A DNA stretch of 55,447 nucleotides, taken from NCBI GenBank assembly GCA_020852055.1, contig JADZBP010000159.1, forward strand, positions 1-55,447, read 5' to 3'. Origin of the DNA: Candidatus Latescibacterota bacterium. Lineage in GTDB: Bacteria > Latescibacterota > UBA2968 > UBA8231. Of this stretch, positions 32,973 to 41,108 are shown piece by piece (position 1 is the stretch's first letter; each line of letters begins with the position of its first letter). Position numbers and translations under genes: made by a program. Below the pieces are notes generated by a model. The model was given only the letters and a program-made list of their open reading frames with translations, had not been told where the DNA came from and searched no databases.

Positions 32973-34292
32973 ATGGTGTTCCGCAGTGCGGTATTCCGCA
33001 CCTTGTTCCGCAATCTGGGATGGGCCGGCCTGGCTCTGGCGGCCCTGTGCTGGGGGCTGAGCACGGTCGAAATTCTCCACTTCCTCTACGCTGTACCCGC
33101 GCCGGCCCTCACCGGGTCGGGGGTCTGCTGGGCCTTCTATACCCTGCTCCGGGTCTGGGAGGAAGCCCGGCCCATGGCCCGGGTGCTGTGTTCGGCCCAG
33201 GGGCCGGGCGGCGAGCTGGTGCAGAAGGCCACCCTGCACGCCTTCAGGGAGCAGAAAGGCTACCGCGCCGGCCAGGAGGAGGAGATCCTCTTCCTGCGCG
33301 GCGAGCAGTCCTTTGGCGACTACCGCTTCGCCGACGCGGCCCGCCACTACCAGCAGAGCCTGGATCTGCGCTCCTCCCTGCCGGTCTGCCTCAACCTGAG
33401 CGCCGCCCTGCTCAACGCCGCGCAGTTCGACCAGGCCGGCGAACTGCTGCAACTGGGCCTGCAGCAGGCCCGCCGCCAGGAGCGCCGCGACTACGAAGCC
33501 GCCTTCCACGCCAACCTGGGGGTCCTGGGCCTGCACCAGGGCAAACTCGACGTGGGCCGGCTGGCAGCGGAAGAGGCGCTCGAACTCTTCTCCCTGCTCA
33601 AAGACCCCCGGGGCGAATCCGATGCGCTGCTGATCCTGGGCAGTGTACACGCCCGCCGGGGGGAGTGGGAGGAAGCCGGCCGCCTGTACCGGGCGGTGTT
33701 GAAAACCTACGAAAGGATAGACCAGCCCCTGGGCCGGGCCAATATCCTGGTCGATCTGGGCAATTCCCACCTGCACCAGGAGGAATACCCCGAGGCGCTC
33801 AAGTACTACCGGACTGCCCTCACCCTGCACGAGAGGCAGGGCAACACCCTGGGCCGGGCCAACGCCCTGACCAATATCGGCGTGGCCCATTTCCGCAGCG
33901 GCAAGCTGGAGGAGGCCCGCCGCACCTACGAGGCCGCCCTGGAACTCTACCACCAGATCGGCGCATTGGCCGGCGAGGCCGGCAGCCAGGCCAATCTCGG
34001 CACCGTGCTCTTCCGCCAGGGCAAACTGGAGGACGCGCGCAGCTACTTCCAGGCCGCCCTCAAGATCCACCAGGAGACCGGCGACACCCTGGGCCGGGCC
34101 AGCACCCTGACCAATATCGGCAGCCTCTGCGCCCGGCAGCGGCGCTTCCAGGAGGGGCTCGAATCCCTGGAGCAGGCCCGCATCCTCTATCTGGAATCCG
34201 GGGCCCGCGGGCGGGGCCTGGAGGCGGTGGAAAAACTCATCACCCGCCTCAGACGGCGGCTGGCGCAGCCCCCGGCCAGGAAGAAACCCTGA
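32973..34292 (+). CDS. Membrane-anchored tetratricopeptide repeat protein
   Basis: A 439-residue protein. Hydrophobic segments at about 14-32 and 38-57 are followed by a long TPR solenoid (about 100-425) with repeats such as GRANILVDLGNSHLHQEEYP, GRANALTNIGVAHFRSGKL and GRASTLTNIGSLCARQRRF. The regular LGRA...N-I-G...A-R-YY spacing matches the TPR_12/kinesin-light-chain type. Such proteins are scaffolds; no partner is identified. It stands alone, 107 bases after the amidohydrolase. Confidence 0.8.
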   Translation: MVFRSAVFRTLFRNLGWAGLALAALCWGLSTVEILHFLYAVPAPALTGSGVCWAFYTLLRVWEEARPMARVLCSAQGPGGELVQKATLHAFREQKGYRAGQEEEILFLRGEQSFGDYRFADAARHYQQSLDLRSSLPVCLNLSAALLNAAQFDQAGELLQLGLQQARRQERRDYEAAFHANLGVLGLHQGKLDVGRLAAEEALELFSLLKDPRGESDALLILGSVHARRGEWEEAGRLYRAVLKTYERIDQPLGRANILVDLGNSHLHQEEYPEALKYYRTALTLHERQGNTLGRANALTNIGVAHFRSGKLEEARRTYEAALELYHQIGALAGEAGSQANLGTVLFRQGKLEDARSYFQAALKIHQETGDTLGRASTLTNIGSLCARQRRFQEGLESLEQARILYLESGARGRGLEAVEKLITRLRRRLAQPPARKKP

Positions 34293-34293
34293 A

Positions 34294-34357
34294 CTGATCC
34301 CGGCCGGAGATATCGCGACAACACCAGGAAGACCAGGATCAGGAGGCGATTGGCCAT
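34294..34357 (-). pseudogene. Possible 5' remnant of an exported-protein gene
   Basis: A GGGAGG ribosome site is followed six bases later by ATG (34357) and a signal-peptide-like run MANRLLILVFLVLS; the frame then runs into the 3' end of the TPR gene on the other strand, losing any sensible sequence. It looks like the start of a secreted protein gene cut off by rearrangement. Confidence 0.25.
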
Positions 34358-34460
34358 GTCCATCCTCCCACTCTGGTTGTTGGTTCTTCCACGGTGCTCG
34401 ATATTGGCGTAAATTCTAGCTCAATCCCAACTACGCGGCAGATCCCATCCTGGTGCGGCT

Positions 34461-34772
34461 ATGATTCCTCTGGTCCTGGAAAACCAAGCGGCCATCGAGC
34501 GCCTCTGTGAGCAGCACCATGTGCGCCGCCTTGAGCTGTTTGGTTCCGCCCTCTCAGAAGCAACCTTCAACAAAGGGAGCAGCGACCTGGATTTCCTCGT
34601 CGACTTCCTGCCCCTTGAACCAGGGCGGCGGGCAGATACCTACTTTGGCCTGCGCGAAGGGCTTGAATCCCTTTTGGGGCGACCGGTGGATCTGGTCGTG
34701 AGGAAGGCGATCAAGAATCCGTATTTCCGGCAGGCCATCGACCCTACCTGCAAACTGCTCTATGCAGCTTGA
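34461..34772 (+). CDS. MNT-type minimal nucleotidyltransferase (antitoxin, module 1)
   Basis: A 103-residue protein with the minimal nucleotidyltransferase signature [20 protein letters not shown] (GS followed by DxD) and the distal VDLVVRKA strand. Relatives such as MntA neutralise HepT toxins by adding AMP groups. The gene ends LYAA-stop, and the next gene starts inside these codons with an 11-base overlap, the same overlap as in module 2 at 40443. Confidence 0.85.
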   Translation: MIPLVLENQAAIERLCEQHHVRRLELFGSALSEATFNKGSSDLDFLVDFLPLEPGRRADTYFGLREGLESLLGRPVDLVVRKAIKNPYFRQAIDPTCKLLYAA

Positions 34773-35107
34773 GTCCAAAAACTCCTCGAAGACATCCGCC
34801 AGGCCTCGGCGAATATACTCCTGTTTGTCTCAGGAAAAACGCTGGAAGACTACCACACCGCCGTGTTGTTGCGTTCAGGGGTGGAGCGCCAGTTCGAGAT
34901 TATTGGCGAAGCCCTCACCGTTTGTCGCGCCTCGACCCGGATACCGCCGCCGGCATCGACAACTACCAGCGCATCATCGGCTTCCGCAATATCCTGATCC
35001 ATGGCTACGATGTCGTCGATGATGACATCGTCTGGGATATTGTGGAACAGTACCTGCCGGCGCTCCTGGCAACCGTCACCCGCCTTCTGGAATCCTCGGA
35101 AGCCTAA
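34762..35107 (+). pseudogene. HepT-like (DUF86) HEPN toxin, broken by two frameshifts
   Basis: Reading three segments in succession gives a complete DUF86 protein: a short start MQLESK from ATG 34762, then [20 protein letters not shown] through FEIIGEALT, then [20 protein letters not shown] to the end. The joints need one extra A in the A run at 34777-34781 and one extra C near 34919. The Rx4HxY toxin motif is intact as RNILIHGY. As written the gene is not translatable; it is either decayed or affected by homopolymer sequencing errors. Its stop overlaps the stop of the convergent sorting-domain frame by 4 bases. Confidence 0.75.
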
Positions 35108-35366
35108 CGCAGCAACAACAACCGCCGCGTCTGCACCTGCCCGCCGGCCCTTAACCGGTACAGATATACCCCGCTGGCCAGCTCCCGCCCCGCCTCGTCG
35201 CGCCCATTCCACTGTAACACCTGGGGGCCGGCCTCCTGCAACCCCTGCACCAGCGTGGCCACGCGCTGGCCCAGCAGATTGTAGACGCACAACTCCGCTT
35301 CTCCGGGCTGGGGCAGGCTGAAGCGGATGGTGGTAGTGGGGTTGAAGGGGTTGGGGTAGTTCTGGC
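35104..35366. repeat. Sorting-domain DNA repeat, copy A
   Basis: This stretch and 40849-41108 are about 90 percent identical by eye at the DNA level, including silent positions, which exceeds what protein selection alone would require. Each copy ends at a stop codon that overlaps a convergent HEPN gene. Confidence 0.75.
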
Positions 35367-35391
35367 CCAAGGAGAAACCCGCCGGCACCAT
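35104..35391 (-). CDS. C-terminal sorting domain detached from the LRR/propeller protein by a frameshift
   Basis: The 95-residue frame is FlgD-like/type IX-sorting-domain material: [55 protein letters not shown] and a final basic tail LLLLR. Restoring one C in the C6 run at 35451-35456 joins it to the upstream gene through APPQGLYRWDRDALITAVEE. The isolated frame has no ribosome site of its own. It is nearly identical, protein and DNA, to the end of the M6 protease at 40849. Confidence 0.8.
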   Translation of the reverse strand: MVPAGFSLGQNYPNPFNPTTTIRFSLPQPGEAELCVYNLLGQRVATLVQGLQEAGPQVLQWNGRDEAGRELASGVYLYRLRAGGQVQTRRLLLLR

Positions 35392-35417
35392 GTGCCGCTC
35401 CTCCTCGACGGCGGTAA

Positions 35418-37970
35418 TCAGTGCGTCCCTGTCCCAACGGTACAGGCCCTGGGGGGTGCGGCGTAGACCAGGGAGGGGTTTGCGGGGTCCACGGCCACAT
35501 CGTTGAACCAGGCATAGTCACCCAAGCCCCTGCCGATGGATTCCCAACGCTTGCCGCCGTCCTGGGTTCCCCAAAGCTGCCGCCCGGTGGCTACGTACAT
35601 ACTCAGCGTATCCTGAGGTGCGAGCGCCAGTTTGGCATTGCCCCAGCGTCCACCAGCGCGTTCCAGCAGGAAGTGCCATATCTTGCCACCATCCCTTGAA
35701 AGGAGAAGCCCGAGCCCTGTCAGAGCGTAGATTCGGTCTTGGTACTGCGGATCGATGGCCAAGGTGAATATCGAAGCGGGCAACCTGCTCAGCCGGGTCC
35801 AGGTAACTCCCCCATCGTCGCTGCTCGATACCCGAAAATTGTCTACCGCAGCATATAACCGGCCTGCACCATTGGATACGACCGCACCTATGGAGGGGTT
35901 GACCAGCGTCCAGTTTTTGTCTGGCGCTGAACTTTTGTAAAGTCCTCCCCCCTGTTGTGGGTCCACCAGGTAGTAGCGGTTTCCTGGTTGCGCCAGCTGG
36001 GCGATGGACGATTGGGCGGGACTACCATCGCTGTAGCCCATGCTCAGGTAGTCCCGCTGTCCGAGGAATACCGGCGCCCAGTTGCGGCCGGCATCGGTGC
36101 TGCACAGGAACCAGATCTTGGTATGGGCCAGCATCAGGTCGGGTTGGCCCGACGCTATGAACAACTGGCCTATGGGACCCAGGCTCATCTCAAAGGTCGC
36201 CCCCAGGGTCACACCGGCAGCCGGGCGGGCGATGGCCTCCAGTTGCTCCTCCCAATGGCTCCCCCCGTCGCCACTCACCAGTAGGCTCGGTTGATACCGG
36301 TCTACCTCCCATTGCCCGGACCCTACATAGAGCTGGCCACCCGGAGCGAACACCACGGTCTCGGCCGGTCTTACCTGCTCCTGCAAACGGATCCTCTCCC
36401 ATTGCTGCGTTTGGACGTGGAGGCGTTCGAGTGTCCCGGCGGCGGCACCGGTGGAGCGCACCACTAGCACCTGGTCCGGGGTGTTGGGGTTCCATACGAC
36501 CTGGCTGGCGCCTTTGGCCCCCAACTGTTTCCAGTGGCGGCCGTGGTCCACCGATTCCCAGAAGGATTGGTCCTCTCCCTGCAGCGCTGGCGGCGTCCAA
36601 GCCAGGAGCACTGCCGGGTCCTGGGGGGAGGCGAGCAGACCGCGCAAGGATGGGGCCGGCGCAGCACCGACCACTTCCCAGGTCTGTCCACCATCCGCGC
36701 TGTGCAGGATCGAGTCCTGGTTCAAGGCATAGAGGTAGTCCGAGTCCTCGGGATCGGCGGCGATGGCCCGGATCGAGGTCTCTTGCTCCACGGGGAGGCT
36801 CCAGTTCCCGCCACCATCCCCACTCCGCCCCAGGAAGGTCCGATTGCCGAGAAAGAAGCCGCTGTAGATCACCTGAGGGTCCGCAGGATGGACTAATAAA
36901 AAGGGACTTCTCGCTTCCAGATGCACCGTCTGGTAGTCCCAGGTCTCGCCGCCGTCGATAGAGAGCATCAGACTACTGCAGTGCACCCCGTAGATCCGGT
37001 TCGCCCGCACTGGATCTACGGCAATCGGGGTAAGTGGGAGCAGGTAGGAGTTACCGGTACACACTCCCAAGGCCGATAGGTCAAGCTTGTCCCAGTGCTT
37101 CCCGCCATCGCGGCTGCGCAGTAGATCGTGCGACTCAGGTTGTCCGTCCATCCAGTAAAGTTGCATGGGGTCCTGGGCATCGACAAGGATACCTGTAGAG
37201 CTGACAACCACCCCTTCGTGATCCATCAGGGAAGTCTTTCCCCAGTGCATCCCGCCGTCTGAGCTGCGCCACAATCCGTTCTGGGTGAGTGCATAGATGA
37301 CCTGTGGGTCACTGGGTGCCACGGCAATGCTGCGGATGCCGATATCCCACGGGACGCCTTGGGGGCCGACCGATTCCCACACCGGGGTGGGCTCCCCCTC
37401 CACTGCAAGGGAATCCGCTGGCAGGTCGTAGGTCACAGTTACGCCTCTGGCCTGGAGGGCCGGGATCTGTTGGCTCAAGGCGGTTGCGCTCAGGGGGTTG
37501 CCCATGAGGTTTAACTCGACCAGCGCCGGCAGACCCAGCAAAGGCGCGAGATCCTGCACGGTGTTGTAGTCAAGGGCCAAAATCTGCAACTGGTCGAGCC
37601 CGGATAGCGGCCCGAGGTCGGTGACCGCATTGATCTCCAGGTTCAGATAGGTAAGCTGGCTCAACCCGGACAGTGGTGAGAGATCCTCGACGTGGTTATT
37701 GGCCAGATCCAGCATGGTCAACTGGGGGAGGTTCTCCAGGGGATGCAGATCCTGCACCTCATTGTCGGCCAGCCATAATAGGGATAGGTCATGTAGTTGC
37801 TCTATCCCGCCGAGTTCGCGTATCCCCCGGCCGCCGGCCTGCAGTTCATTCACCTCCGGCCCACCCCCGGCCTCCTGCACCACTGCGGCCAAGTTGGGGT
37901 CAGCGAACTCCAGTGCCTGGCCGGCTGTGGCCAGACTCAAGGGCAGCAATGCAATCAGGGCATATCTCAT
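35418..37970 (-). CDS. Exported leucine-rich-repeat/beta-propeller surface protein (frameshifted before its sorting domain)
   Basis: About 850 residues from ATG 37970, which follows GGAGG five bases away. A signal peptide (ALIALLPLSLATAGQA) leads into five internalin-like leucine-rich repeats (about 55-165, for example LTMLDLANNHVEDLSPLSGL). Then comes a large beta-propeller with at least ten Asp-box motifs (SSDGGMHW, SRDGGKHW, SADGGQTW, STDAGRNW, TQDGGKRW). Such propellers are sortilin/BNR-like. The frame ends in a spurious tail ACTVGTGTH; with one base restored it would reach the sorting domain at 35104. It follows the ECF sigma/DUF4159 gene by 14 bases, implying one operon. Confidence 0.8.
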   Translation of the reverse strand: MRYALIALLPLSLATAGQALEFADPNLAAVVQEAGGGPEVNELQAGGRGIRELGGIEQLHDLSLLWLADNEVQDLHPLENLPQLTMLDLANNHVEDLSPLSGLSQLTYLNLEINAVTDLGPLSGLDQLQILALDYNTVQDLAPLLGLPALVELNLMGNPLSATALSQQIPALQARGVTVTYDLPADSLAVEGEPTPVWESVGPQGVPWDIGIRSIAVAPSDPQVIYALTQNGLWRSSDGGMHWGKTSLMDHEGVVVSSTGILVDAQDPMQLYWMDGQPESHDLLRSRDGGKHWDKLDLSALGVCTGNSYLLPLTPIAVDPVRANRIYGVHCSSLMLSIDGGETWDYQTVHLEARSPFLLVHPADPQVIYSGFFLGNRTFLGRSGDGGGNWSLPVEQETSIRAIAADPEDSDYLYALNQDSILHSADGGQTWEVVGAAPAPSLRGLLASPQDPAVLLAWTPPALQGEDQSFWESVDHGRHWKQLGAKGASQVVWNPNTPDQVLVVRSTGAAAGTLERLHVQTQQWERIRLQEQVRPAETVVFAPGGQLYVGSGQWEVDRYQPSLLVSGDGGSHWEEQLEAIARPAAGVTLGATFEMSLGPIGQLFIASGQPDLMLAHTKIWFLCSTDAGRNWAPVFLGQRDYLSMGYSDGSPAQSSIAQLAQPGNRYYLVDPQQGGGLYKSSAPDKNWTLVNPSIGAVVSNGAGRLYAAVDNFRVSSSDDGGVTWTRLSRLPASIFTLAIDPQYQDRIYALTGLGLLLSRDGGKIWHFLLERAGGRWGNAKLALAPQDTLSMYVATGRQLWGTQDGGKRWESIGRGLGDYAWFNDVAVDPANPSLVYAAPPRACTVGTGTH

Positions 37971-37984
37971 CTCTGCCTCCTCTT

Positions 37985-39919
37985 TCACCGGACGGGTACC
38001 AGTACCCTGGCCAGGCTGTGGGGACGGGTCAGGGCGTAGACCACCACATTGGTCGCCGCCATGAGGCGCAGCGACTTGACCGGGGTTCCGCCTGCCGATT
38101 CCTGATCCGCGACTTCATCAGGCCAGGAATTGAGCAGAATACTGTCGTTGAACAACGCCACCACCTCCCCGTCCAATTCCACCCCCCACAGTCCCAATGG
38201 CGGGCTATCCGCAGCAAGGTCACCGCCGGCTGGGTAATCCCACCCTTGCCCTGGCTCCGGGTCGGCCTGGCGTTTGGCTTCACCGGGAAACCCGCTGTCG
38301 AAGTCGTAAAACGCGTGGTACAGGGGATGACCCAGCGGAATCTCGCGGAGTCGGCCCTGTCCGCCGAGGGCCAGGCGGACCTGCTCGATCGCGCTTTGCA
38401 GGTAGACCGGCCCCCCTTCGGCGTAGACGAAGCCCCCCTGCCTCAGGTATTTCCCCAGGAGGGCACTCTCCTCTGGTTCCAGGCTGAGCACCTGGCGATC
38501 CTGCCAGGCAGGCCACCCGCCCTCCTGGAAAAGGAAGTGGATGGGATAGCTGAGCAACTCGGCGGAGAGGAACGCGTTGTAGAAATGGGGATTCTGGATG
38601 CGGACCCGAAGGCGGGTGTGGTCCGAGAGGTAGCGGGCCAGATCCGCCAGGGCATGACCTGGCGCCGAGTAGGAACCACTGCCCGATACCCGCACCCCGG
38701 TGAGGTGGAGTTCCCCCTGGAGCTGGCGGCGGTCCAGGGAATCGGCAATGACCACCGCATGGGGCGTGCCAGACTGATCGAGGGACTCAACGCGCCCTGG
38801 GTCAGCGGTTTCGGGGGGCAGGCTGTCCATAGAAGCTGCCGCCGGCAAAGCCGTGAACAAGGCGGCGGTGGATTGGCGCCGTGGCGAGCGCACCTTGCCA
38901 GCAGACCAGGGCCCTGCCAGGACCAGATCCCCTTCCTCAGGGAGCATCGCCCGCTCAAGAAAACCTGGCCCGAGCCTGCCCAGCGAGGGCGGCGAAAACA
39001 GGCCCAGGAACTCGGCGAGGCTGAGCAGATCCTGGGCCGGCCCGGGCATCTGAGGGCGAATCGGCAGATCTGCACGGCCGGCAAACCGGGTAGGAGGCAC
39101 CGCCTCCCCCTGGAACATCACCCGCACCCCCGGTCTTGATCCGCTCTCCTCCCACCACCAGTACTCCAGGGCGCCGATCCCCAGCAGATGCAGCAGCATC
39201 GAGCCGAGGAAACTGCTGACCAGGGTGCCGTGGGAGAGCCATCGCAGGACCGGAGGCAGCGTCCACCAGGGTGCTGCCTCACCTCTGGTGGAAACCCACA
39301 GGCCCACCGGCAAGGTTGCCAGCACCTTCCCGCGCAGATGCCGCCGGTCGGTACGCTCGGGCCGCCATTGCTCGCCCAGCCGCTGGCCCAACTCCTTGCC
39401 CAATCGCCGCTCAGACTGAAACAGATGCCAGCGCACCACTGCTACGGACTTGCCCAGGAAGCGGGCGATCTCCCGATAGGTGCAGTTTTCGAGGTAGAAA
39501 AGGACCACCACCTGCCGTTGGGTCGCCGGCAGCCGGTCCAGGACCCCCCAGAGCAGTTCGGCCTCTTCCTGAGACTCCAGCAGCCGGTCCGGCATGGGGG
39601 GTGAGGCCGGCCAGGTCCATGGCTCGCCCAGGGCTTCCACCTGGGTCCGGTACCCCTCCCGCCGCAGCCACATCAGGGTGGTGCTGCGGGTGATCTGCGC
39701 CAACCAGGCGGGGAAACTGGCCGGCCGACGTAGGTCGGGCAGTTGCTGGTACGCCTGGCAGAAGGCCTCCTGCACCAGGTCTTCAACATCCTCCCGCCGG
39801 CGCACCTGCTCCAGGATCAGACTGTAGACCAACCCGCTGTACCGCTCTACCAGCACCCCAAAGACCTCGCGCTGCCCGTCCAGCACCAAGCGCACCAGAG
39901 TCTGATCTTCGAGGGCCAT
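37985..39919 (-). CDS. ECF sigma factor fused through a membrane span to DUF4159
   Basis: A 644-residue protein. Residues about 20-90 are sigma-70 region 2 (EDVEDLVQEAFCQAYQQL) and about 115-175 are region 4 (LPATQRQVVVLFYLENCTYR, then a HTH). A single hydrophobic span lies at about 231-253 (LVSSFLGSMLLHLLGIGALE), so the sigma part should be cytoplasmic and the rest outside. Residues about 425-640 match DUF4159: RYLSDHTRLRVRIQNPHFYN, LGKYLRQGGFVYAEGG, LGHPLYHAFYDF and TNVVVYALT. ECF factors are usually about 180 residues, soluble and held by separate anti-sigma proteins. Here the sensor or tether appears built in. It is first in an operon with the LRR/propeller protein. Confidence 0.82.
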   Translation of the reverse strand: MALEDQTLVRLVLDGQREVFGVLVERYSGLVYSLILEQVRRREDVEDLVQEAFCQAYQQLPDLRRPASFPAWLAQITRSTTLMWLRREGYRTQVEALGEPWTWPASPPMPDRLLESQEEAELLWGVLDRLPATQRQVVVLFYLENCTYREIARFLGKSVAVVRWHLFQSERRLGKELGQRLGEQWRPERTDRRHLRGKVLATLPVGLWVSTRGEAAPWWTLPPVLRWLSHGTLVSSFLGSMLLHLLGIGALEYWWWEESGSRPGVRVMFQGEAVPPTRFAGRADLPIRPQMPGPAQDLLSLAEFLGLFSPPSLGRLGPGFLERAMLPEEGDLVLAGPWSAGKVRSPRRQSTAALFTALPAAASMDSLPPETADPGRVESLDQSGTPHAVVIADSLDRRQLQGELHLTGVRVSGSGSYSAPGHALADLARYLSDHTRLRVRIQNPHFYNAFLSAELLSYPIHFLFQEGGWPAWQDRQVLSLEPEESALLGKYLRQGGFVYAEGGPVYLQSAIEQVRLALGGQGRLREIPLGHPLYHAFYDFDSGFPGEAKRQADPEPGQGWDYPAGGDLAADSPPLGLWGVELDGEVVALFNDSILLNSWPDEVADQESAGGTPVKSLRLMAATNVVVYALTRPHSLARVLVPVR

Positions 39920-40117
39920 ACCCCGCTCCCGTCTGCAGAGGCTCGTCTACAGATAAGATGTGCAGGCCAAGGAAAAGTGCTAGCCTTTTTTTGGAGTAGA
40001 TGGGAGTGGAATTTGTAGGGCTTTGACAAAAGGATAGGCTCAGGGACTGGACATCAGCGATAGCTCGCAGCGATATTGTACGGAAACCCGTTCACCACCC
40101 TAAGGCTCAATCCTATC

Positions 40118-40453
40118 ATGCCTCTTCCCGCCCACCTACCACTGGCTCCGGCTGCCCTGGATCAACTGATCCAGAGGATTACCTCTGCCGTGCATCCACT
40201 GCGGATCGTCCTCTTTGGTTCTGCCGCCAGGGGCGAGGCGGGAAGCGAAAGCGATCTGGACCTTTTGGTCGTGATGCCCGAAGGCACCCACCGCCGCCAC
40301 ACGGCCCAGTTGCTCTACCGCTGCACCAGAGGCGCAGGGGTGCCGCTCGACTTCCTGGTCGCCACGCCCGGCGATCTCGAAAAACACCGCGATCACATCG
40401 GCCTGGTCTACAGGTCCATCCTGGCCGACGGCCGCGAGCTCTATGCCGCCTGA
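40118..40453 (+). CDS. MNT-type minimal nucleotidyltransferase (antitoxin, module 2)
   Basis: A 111-residue protein with a textbook GSx10DxD site (FGSAARGEAGSESDLDLLVV) and VPLDFLVATP, the third catalytic-strand region. It pairs with the HEPN gene that begins inside its last codons (11-base overlap). The frame is open to 40076; I chose the ATG at 40118. The 198 bases upstream (39920-40117) separate it from the divergent ECF gene and show a TTGACA at 40023 but no matching -10. Confidence 0.85.
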   Translation: MPLPAHLPLAPAALDQLIQRITSAVHPLRIVLFGSAARGEAGSESDLDLLVVMPEGTHRRHTAQLLYRCTRGAGVPLDFLVATPGDLEKHRDHIGLVYRSILADGRELYAA

Positions 40454-40856
40454 GGCGGTTCCACCGGGAAGCGCCGCAGACTGGTTGCGGCACGCCCGCA
40501 GCGACCTGGCCCTGGCACGAATCCAGAACACACCGGAGGTCCTGCGCGAAAGCCTGTGCTTTCACGCGCAGCAGGCCGCCGAAAAAGCCCTGAAGGCGGT
40601 ACTGGTAGCTCACGCCATTGCCTTTCCGCGCACCCACAACCTCGGTGTGCTGCTCGATTTGCTGTCCGCCACGCGCCCATTGCCCGCCGAGATCCAGGCC
40701 GCCGATATCCTCACCGAATACGCCGTCTCCAGCCGTTACCCCGGCGAAGTGGAGCCCATTACCGACGAGGAATACCAGGAGGCTCTGAACCTGGCAGAAC
40801 GCGTGGTTGCCTGGGCCGAAGAGGGCACCGATTCTCGACAGAACCACATCACCTGA
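40443..40856 (+). CDS. HEPN domain protein (toxin partner, module 2)
   Basis: A 137-residue helical protein of the HEPN family (pfam05168): DWLRHARSDLALARI, CFHAQQAAEKALKAVLVAH and HNLGVLLDLL, with SSRYPGEVEPITDEEYQEAL at the end. HEPN/MNT pairs act as toxin-antitoxin or nucleic-acid-processing modules. It belongs to a different HEPN subfamily from the DUF86 protein of module 1. Its 3' end overlaps the M6 protease stop by 8 bases on the opposite strand. Confidence 0.85.
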   Translation: MPPEAVPPGSAADWLRHARSDLALARIQNTPEVLRESLCFHAQQAAEKALKAVLVAHAIAFPRTHNLGVLLDLLSATRPLPAEIQAADILTEYAVSSRYPGEVEPITDEEYQEALNLAERVVAWAEEGTDSRQNHIT

Positions 40857-41108
40857 GCAACAACAGCCTCCGCGTCTGCACCTGCCCGCCGGCCCTTAGC
40901 CGGTATAGATACACCCCGCTGGCCAGTTCCCGCCCCGCCTCGTCGCGCCCATTCCACTGTAACACCTGGGGTCCGGCCTTCTGCAACCCATGCACCAGCG
41001 TGGCCACCCGTTGGCCCAACAGGTTGTAGATGGAGAGTTCGGCCTCGCCGGCCCGGGGCAGGCTGAAGCGGATGGTGGTGGTGGGGTTGAAGGGGTTGGG
41101 GTAATTGG
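40849..41108. repeat. Sorting-domain DNA repeat, copy B
   Basis: Second copy of the repeat at 35104-35366. The conserved block begins at the stop codon, where the convergent HEPN gene ends. Confidence 0.75.
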
